Assembly: GCA_003648455.1 (NCBI GenBank) | Contig: QMPG01000068.1 | Span: forward strand, 1 to 11,599 | Direction of reading: 5' to 3' | Origin: Bacteroidota bacterium | Lineage (GTDB): Bacteria > Bacteroidota > Bacteroidia > Bacteroidales > B39-G9 | Length of the DNA stretch: 11,599 nt | In this document: one piece after another, positions 6,471 to 11,599 of the stretch | Layout: each line of letters opens with the position of its first letter | Position numbering within the stretch: the stretch's first letter is position 1 | Notes under the pieces: generated by a model | What the model was told of the DNA's origin: nothing | What the model saw: the letters and a program-made list of their open reading frames with translations, nothing else | Databases searched by the model: none | Position numbers and translations under genes: made by a program

Positions 6471-8228
6471 ATGAATGAAAATAATTTTGTGTCAGTTAAG
6501 GAATATTTTGAAAAAGGAACTTTTGTTGTTCCGTATTATCAGCGTGGCTTTAAATGGAGTTTATTGAAAATTGATGGTGAACATACTCACTTAGAACAAT
6601 TATTAAGTGATTTAATCAAAGCTTTTATTGATAATCCAGATACTGAATATCATTTACAAGGAATAACTGTTAAAAATAAAAGCAACAAAATAGAATTAGT
6701 TGATGGTCAACAAAGAACAACGTCTTTATTTTTAATTTTATTATACGCTTATTCTGCTTATAAAGAGAAAGAGAAAATATTTGAAAAAGATGAATTCTTC
6801 AAGAAATATTTGAAATTAGATTATGCCATTCGTCGTGAAGTAAATATATGGATATATAGTAAAAAAAATAGCAAAAAGTGGAAACTTGGAGAAAACATTC
6901 AAGATATTGCAGCATTTAATGAAGCGTGGTCACAGATTAATAAAAAATTAAAAGACAAAAAAGAAGCTTTTTTTAAATATATTTTAAATAATGTAAAATT
7001 GATTTGTATTGCTTTAAATACCGAGCCGACAAAAGTTTTTTCTATGATGAATAAAGATAAAGCAACTATGAAAAAAATAGAACTTGTTAAGTCTCATTTA
7101 TTATCTGAAGCTTCCAGACAAGCATTTACTGATTTGGATACAAAAGAAAATGACGCTAATGAATGGCAAATTAATCACTTAAGAAGTCATTTTGCTCGCG
7201 AGTGGGATTCATGGTTAAAATGGTGGAACGATAAAGAAAATCAAAAACTTTTTAATAATTCTATACCCGAAATTGATGATGAACCTGAAATTTCAAGATT
7301 GTTAAATTTATATTGTCCTATAAAAAAAAATAAGGAACTTAAAATCCAAAATCTTTTTGCAAAATATTGTGAATTAATTGATGATAAAGACCAAGAAAAT
7401 GGAAATTCAACAATAGAAGCTGTAGAAACCTTTGAAGGTCTTAGACTTTTACAAAATATCATTGAAGAGTGGTATGATGACCCTCTAATTTACAATTATA
7501 TTGGAATGCTTTGCAGATCATCGATTGAGAAGAAGTTTGAAGTCATAAAGATTTTAATTGAAAAATATAAAAGTGATAAAAATAACTTTAAAAATAAACT
7601 AAAAGAAGTTGCTAATTGGTCACTTGTTGGAGAAGTAAAGCTTGAAGATTTAACATCTGTTTTCAAAAATCCGAATGCGATTATAAAAGAAAGGGCTGAT
7701 GAATGTTTACAAAATTTATCGGAAAAATATGCTTATTTTAATAGTTCAACCAATGTTAATAAACAATTACTTCGAATGAATATAGAAATTGACAATAATT
7801 TAAAGCGCAAGTTTGATTTTTCCGTTTATGACAATAAATCTTTAGAACATATACATGCTAAATCAAAAGAAGAAGAACTCACATTTGAAAATAAAGATGA
7901 ATTTGAAATCGGTGAACTTAAAAAAAACGGGATTTTTAGTGTGCATTGTATTGGCAATTTAGTTTTATTGGATAAAAATGATAATTCTGCATTTGGACCA
8001 AAATGTTTTAATAAAAAGAAACAAAAATATTTTGAAATAAAAGATAATAAAAATCGCAAAAGTTTAAAGTTATTACACACTTTATCAAAATTCTCAAAAA
8101 ATAAATGGACTGAGGTTGAAATAAAGTTTAATTATTACGAGACATTAATTAATTTTTGTGGGATTTATGGGCTGGAATCTGAAGAATTAAAAAAAGAGTA
8201 TAATAAATTAAAAAAAGAGGAAGAATAA
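6471..8228 (+). CDS. DUF262-DUF1524 (HNH) protein 3, 585 residues
   Basis: A second predicted sensor-nuclease fusion of the GmrSD/SspE type. Seen: VVPYYQRGFKW at residues 19-29, YHLQGITV near 60-67, and DGQQR at 78-82 followed by a TTSLFLILL helix. The second DUF262 signature is diverged, VFSMMNKDKATMKKIELVKS at 189-208, with Lys-rich residues where NxxGxxL is usual. The HNH region is LEHIHAK at 458-464 (His460 the likely catalytic histidine), then IGNLVLLDKNDNS at 494-506 and FNKKKQKYF, the DUF1524 pattern. It is not a recent copy of gene 2: motif spacing and sequence differ throughout, so the shared leader is more alike than the genes behind it. Its TAA is followed at once by the ATG of gene 4, indicating tight translational coupling. 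Confidence 0.92.
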   Translation: MNENNFVSVKEYFEKGTFVVPYYQRGFKWSLLKIDGEHTHLEQLLSDLIKAFIDNPDTEYHLQGITVKNKSNKIELVDGQQRTTSLFLILLYAYSAYKEKEKIFEKDEFFKKYLKLDYAIRREVNIWIYSKKNSKKWKLGENIQDIAAFNEAWSQINKKLKDKKEAFFKYILNNVKLICIALNTEPTKVFSMMNKDKATMKKIELVKSHLLSEASRQAFTDLDTKENDANEWQINHLRSHFAREWDSWLKWWNDKENQKLFNNSIPEIDDEPEISRLLNLYCPIKKNKELKIQNLFAKYCELIDDKDQENGNSTIEAVETFEGLRLLQNIIEEWYDDPLIYNYIGMLCRSSIEKKFEVIKILIEKYKSDKNNFKNKLKEVANWSLVGEVKLEDLTSVFKNPNAIIKERADECLQNLSEKYAYFNSSTNVNKQLLRMNIEIDNNLKRKFDFSVYDNKSLEHIHAKSKEEELTFENKDEFEIGELKKNGIFSVHCIGNLVLLDKNDNSAFGPKCFNKKKQKYFEIKDNKNRKSLKLLHTLSKFSKNKWTEVEIKFNYYETLINFCGIYGLESEELKKEYNKLKKEEE

Positions 8229-10565
8229 ATGAAAAGCGGAAAAATGTATTCGTTATCGAAAATGTTTGATGAAAAGAAAAGAATTATTATTCCTGATTTG
8301 CAACGAGATTATTGTTGGGGAAATACAAGAAACTTAGTTAGCGATTTCTTTAAGAGTTTATTTGAATTTTATGGTGCTAAAGTCAAAGAGCCCATTTCTT
8401 TAGGATTAATTTATGCTTATGAAAATCCAAATAATTTGGTGAATATTGCAGACGGACAGCAAAGAATTACAACGATTTATTTATTACTTTGTTTAATTGC
8501 TAGAAAATTAAAAACACCCAATGAAAAATTAAACAATTTTCTAGTATTGGATAATTCTAAAAATATCAAAGAACCACGCTTGCGTTATGAAGTCAGAGAA
8601 AGCACTATTTATTTCATTAAAGATTTTATCAATAATGAAATTTTTAATCCTTTAAATTTAAAGCAAGAATCAAACTTGACCGAAGATTATATTCGTAATT
8701 CTAATTGGTTTCGTGACGAATATAAATGTGATCCAAGTATTACCAGCATGATAGAAGCGATTAAAACATTAGATGCAAAGATAAACAACGAAAAATTCGA
8801 CGATTTTGCTTCTTTTTTGCTTGGAACAAGAAATCAATGTAAAGCGAACATCGGGTTTGTTTATTTTGATGTTAAAAATCGTGAGTTTGGTGAAAAAATG
8901 TATGTAATATTAAATACAAGAGGAGCTCCAATGGAGCCTAACGAACATATTAAACCTCTTTTGTTGGAAAAAATAGTTAATAATGATGATAAAATTAAAT
9001 GGGCTGAAAAATGGGAAGATTGGCAAGATTTCTTTTGGCAAAATAAGAACGATAAGGATGAAAGTTCAGATGACGGATTTAATGATTTTATAATTTGGTA
9101 TCTTAAAATTAAAAATAAAAAAGAAATCAAAAAAAATGATATATATACAAATTTCTCGAAAAATCAAAACAATGACAATGAACTTCTTGAAATTGAAAAA
9201 TATTTCCAAGCATTAAAAAATTTATTGGGATATTTGAAAAAACAAAGATTTCAAGATATTTTTAATCAAATTCAAGTTTATGATAGTTTAGATATTAATT
9301 ATCTAAGAAGTTTAACTTCTACAAGCTCTGAACAACAACAAAATATTTTAATTCCGTTATTAGCATTTATGGTTAAGTTTAAAGATAATGAAGAAAGTGC
9401 ATACAAATTTCTTCGCAGATTGAGAAAAAACTATTTCCACAAAGAAAATAATGGTAGAGTTCGAACAGGAAAATATGTTGATTGGCGTTATATATTGAAA
9501 ATGATTGAAGATTCTGATAATCTAAAAAGTTTATTAGAATTTTCTAATTTCACAAATTTTGAAAATATTTCAGATAAAAAGCAAAAACCAAAACATAATG
9601 ATTGGTATGATAATGAAGAAAAAATTAAAGATGAATTAAAAGAAGAATATCAAACGGAAATTGAATATTGGGAAGACGAAGATGATTTTGCTGGTGATAT
9701 TTCTCCAATATTAACAATGTGTAGTGTAAATTCAGAAAGTAAAGAAATTTCTATAATAAATAGTACCGATATTAAGTTTGATAAATTAAAATCATTTTTT
9801 AATAATTATTTAAAACTTAAAAACTCATTCAAAACTGATGAACCAAACAATTATGAAATTTCAAATTATTATAGACTCTATAGACTCTTAATTGGATGCA
9901 CCAAAGTTGGACACATATATAATGCAAGTTCGGAAATGGAAGGAGTTTGCTTTTCGAAATATAATTTAGAACATTTAAATAAAATAGAATTCTATAAACT
10001 TTGCATCAATGAATTTAACAATTACAATAATATTTTTATTAATAAAATTAAATTTACATTAAGCAAAATAAATAAAATACAAAATATTAATGAATTGACA
10101 ATATATTGGTTTATTTTAAAAGTATTAATTGCGAATGAAAACAAAATATTAATTGCTGATTATGATGGAAATGGAGTAGGAGGTTATTGCAATCTTGATG
10201 ACAATAAAATATCAAAAGATCTTCCTTTAAGTTTCGGTAATATTAAATGTGGCTATATAATTAAACCGGCTTTTGGAAAAGGTAATCGTGTCGGTTATTC
10301 AGATAAAAACAGCTGGAATAATAAAACTTGTTTAGATAATCCATTAATCAATATTGATTTTGAACTTTTTTATGAAAATAAATTATTGAATGATGACAAA
10401 AACAAATTGGAAAAACAAATAAACGAGAGTAATGTTTGTATCAACAAAATTTTACAAAAACAGTTGGGCTTTAATGCTGATTTTCAATCAAATATTTTTG
10501 CCAAATACAATCAACAAAATAAGGCAATCAAAGATAAAGAGATTAATCATAACGGTAGTGTATAA
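8229..10565 (+). CDS. Large DUF262 protein 4, 778 residues
   Basis: The largest member of the array. Seen: IIPDLQRDYCWG at residues 20-31, ISLGLIYAY near 56-64, and DGQQR at 75-79 followed by ITTIYLLLCLI. The second signature is YVILNTRGAPMEPNEHIKPL at 225-244. An acidic, aromatic patch (EIEYWEDEDDF) lies at 477-487. The last 300 residues are unlike the other three proteins. An isolated NLEHLNK at 579-585 recalls the EH of HNH domains, but no GNL-type partner follows it, so I do not call a working HNH nuclease. The ATG directly follows gene 3's stop, and its ribosome site (GAGGAAG) lies inside gene 3's last codons. It probably acts in a complex with protein 3. The function of the C-terminal half is unknown. 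Confidence 0.88.
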   Translation: MKSGKMYSLSKMFDEKKRIIIPDLQRDYCWGNTRNLVSDFFKSLFEFYGAKVKEPISLGLIYAYENPNNLVNIADGQQRITTIYLLLCLIARKLKTPNEKLNNFLVLDNSKNIKEPRLRYEVRESTIYFIKDFINNEIFNPLNLKQESNLTEDYIRNSNWFRDEYKCDPSITSMIEAIKTLDAKINNEKFDDFASFLLGTRNQCKANIGFVYFDVKNREFGEKMYVILNTRGAPMEPNEHIKPLLLEKIVNNDDKIKWAEKWEDWQDFFWQNKNDKDESSDDGFNDFIIWYLKIKNKKEIKKNDIYTNFSKNQNNDNELLEIEKYFQALKNLLGYLKKQRFQDIFNQIQVYDSLDINYLRSLTSTSSEQQQNILIPLLAFMVKFKDNEESAYKFLRRLRKNYFHKENNGRVRTGKYVDWRYILKMIEDSDNLKSLLEFSNFTNFENISDKKQKPKHNDWYDNEEKIKDELKEEYQTEIEYWEDEDDFAGDISPILTMCSVNSESKEISIINSTDIKFDKLKSFFNNYLKLKNSFKTDEPNNYEISNYYRLYRLLIGCTKVGHIYNASSEMEGVCFSKYNLEHLNKIEFYKLCINEFNNYNNIFINKIKFTLSKINKIQNINELTIYWFILKVLIANENKILIADYDGNGVGGYCNLDDNKISKDLPLSFGNIKCGYIIKPAFGKGNRVGYSDKNSWNNKTCLDNPLINIDFELFYENKLLNDDKNKLEKQINESNVCINKILQKQLGFNADFQSNIFAKYNQQNKAIKDKEINHNGSV

Positions 10566-10599
10566 TATTTTATGTAAATGATAAAATACAGATTTAAAT

Positions 10600-10638
10600 G
10601 CTGTTGCCGGCGTGCCGGAGGTCGGCACGCCAAACAGC
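10600..10638. terminator. GC-rich hairpin between convergent genes
   Basis: A perfect 9-bp stem, GGCGTGCCG (10609-10617) with CGGCACGCC (10623-10631) around a 5-base loop, is extended after a small bulge by GCTGTT (10600-10605) with AACAGC (10633-10638). It lies in the 119-base gap between gene 4 and the minus-strand Res-like gene, the right place for a two-way terminator. There is no clear T-run on either side, and GC is far above the flanks, so it may instead be a dispersed palindromic repeat that also stops transcription. Confidence 0.55.
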
Positions 10639-10684
10639 ACGCCAGAATTTCCCAGAACTACATTATACACAAAAGAGACAATTA

Positions 10685-11599
10685 TTATAATTTAATGTCA
10701 AAGTCATTTGGTTCTATCCAATATTTTTTATAGTAATCTTTTTCTGCCAAAACGGCTATATCATCTGTTGCAAGTCTTAAATGGACTTTTAATTTCTTAT
10801 CACCAAACTCAAATTCTTTTGTTTTTTCTTTTGTTTTGTCTATAAATAAATCTCTATACCCATCAACTTTATGTTCATATGAACGATGTTCTGTCCCTTT
10901 AGGGTCAATAAATAAAATATGATATTCATTTTCTTTTTGCAGCCAAAATACAAAATCAGGCAGAAAATTTCTTTTCCCGTTGTGAGGGTCAATATATGGT
11001 ATTCTTACATTTTTATCAAGAGAATGGTCGATTTTACTAAATTTCCACCAATCAAATTTTGAAAAGAAATTACTTTTTTCTTTTAGATGTTTTTCCAAAG
11101 CATTTACAAAATCAATTTCACTTGGTGTATCAATAATGTGTTTCATCCATTTTATTCTGTCATTACCAGAGATAACAGTCGGGAAATAATAATGATTTAA
11201 TAATTTTTTGATATGGATTTCTTCATTTCTGTGAGAGAAAGTTTCGGTACCGGAACTAGTTTCATCTTTTAATTTTTCAATTTGTTCGGTATATTCGTCA
11301 ATATCAATTTTACCATTTGCAAGTGCCTGTTTTAATTTATTTTTCACTTTCTCTTTATCAACAGGATTTTTGGCTTTGTTTATTTTCTTTTTTAATTCTT
11401 CAAGGCGTTTAAACTCAATAGATGTTTCGCTTCCTGTTTTTGATGTTCTTACACTTATTTTATTATAATGAGCAATATTTTCTCCAACTTTTGAAAAAGT
11501 ATCAATTTCTTCAGGTATGATTTTGTAATAATTCAAAATATGTTTTACTATAGGTTCAACTTTGCCAATCTTTTCGTTTTCAACTTGTTTAAAATTCTT
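10685..11599 (-). CDS. Type III restriction Res-like helicase/nuclease, C-terminal part (cut by window end)
   Basis: The frame stays open to the last base of the window, so the true start lies outside; the TTG at 11534-11536 is an internal codon. The 304 visible residues look like the C-terminal end of a DEAD/DEAH helicase-restriction (type III Res subunit-like) protein. Visible parts, counted from the window edge: a charged probable coiled coil at about residues 60-113, then a segment with SEIDFVNALEKHL. After that come FLPDF (212-216) and HILFIDPKG (227-235), in which Asp214, Asp232 and Lys234 fit a PD-(D/E)xK nuclease core. The helicase motifs would be upstream of the view. It converges on the DUF262 array. 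A typical Mod partner is not visible, so it may act as a stand-alone helicase-nuclease. Confidence 0.75.
   Translation of the reverse strand, partial: KNFKQVENEKIGKVEPIVKHILNYYKIIPEEIDTFSKVGENIAHYNKISVRTSKTGSETSIEFKRLEELKKKINKAKNPVDKEKVKNKLKQALANGKIDIDEYTEQIEKLKDETSSGTETFSHRNEEIHIKKLLNHYYFPTVISGNDRIKWMKHIIDTPSEIDFVNALEKHLKEKSNFFSKFDWWKFSKIDHSLDKNVRIPYIDPHNGKRNFLPDFVFWLQKENEYHILFIDPKGTEHRSYEHKVDGYRDLFIDKTKEKTKEFEFGDKKLKVHLRLATDDIAVLAEKDYYKKYWIEPNDFDIKL

Noticed and set aside
9960..9983. HNH nuclease motif in DUF262 protein 4
   Set aside because: Only the LEH triplet is present; the following GNL and Asn parts of DUF1524 are missing at the expected distance.
11534..11536. TTG start for the Res-like gene
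   Set aside because: The frame stays open for 21 more codons to the window edge, and the protein clearly lacks its N-terminal helicase part.

Overview
The window is a low-GC bacterial segment with a gene-poor, repeat-rich left part and a dense run of predicted defence genes on the right. Taxonomy cannot be fixed from what is visible. The very high A+T, the good AAGGAG ribosome sites and the decayed interspersed motifs of the 'GTTCATCCGTGGTTAAAAA' and 'CGCCAAGGCGCCAAG..CGCAAAGAAA' type suggest an uncultured Ignavibacteriota-, Cloacimonadota- or Bacteroidota-like genome (inference, low confidence).

Layout. Positions 1-2230 hold only two plausible genes: a small P-loop kinase-like protein (384-956) and a 113-residue unknown (1599-1940). 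Around them lie decayed interspersed repeats, a 7-bp-period microsatellite, two copies of a 28-33 bp palindromic element (7-34 and 2142-2174) and a 45-bp tandem repeat of hairpins framed by inverted ends (2011-2125). Positions 2231-2690 are a wrecked RhuM-family gene with an internal deletion and frame change. Positions 2875-10565 carry four consecutive same-strand genes, all with the DUF262 (GmrS/ParB-like) N-terminal signature: a P-x-x-Q-R-x-[YF]-x-W motif followed by D-G-Q-Q-R. They form two bicistronic pairs. Each pair is preceded by a near-identical leader of about 186 bp (2689-2874 and 6285-6470) that carries a TATAAT box and the ribosome site. Each pair has one member with a C-terminal DUF1524/HNH nuclease motif (genes 2 and 3) and one without a recognisable one (genes 1 and 4). 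Converging on the array from the right edge is the C-terminal part of a type III restriction Res-like helicase/nuclease with a PD-(D/E)xK-type site (10685-11599, cut by the window end). A strong GC-rich hairpin lies between the two transcription units.

How it may work (inference). DUF262 and DUF1524 are the building blocks of the GmrSD type IV restriction enzymes and of SspE. There the DGQQR domain couples nucleotide hydrolysis to sensing of modified DNA, and the HNH domain cuts or nicks. No methyltransferase, specificity subunit, Dnd/Ssp protein or BREX component is visible in the window. The array therefore looks like a compound, modification-dependent or otherwise DNA-sensing anti-phage locus made of two DUF262 pairs under a duplicated control region. 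The RhuM remnant and the Res-like neighbour (both typical of restriction-modification neighbourhoods) support a defence-island setting. The four-gene, two-leader arrangement is the main candidate for an undescribed system.
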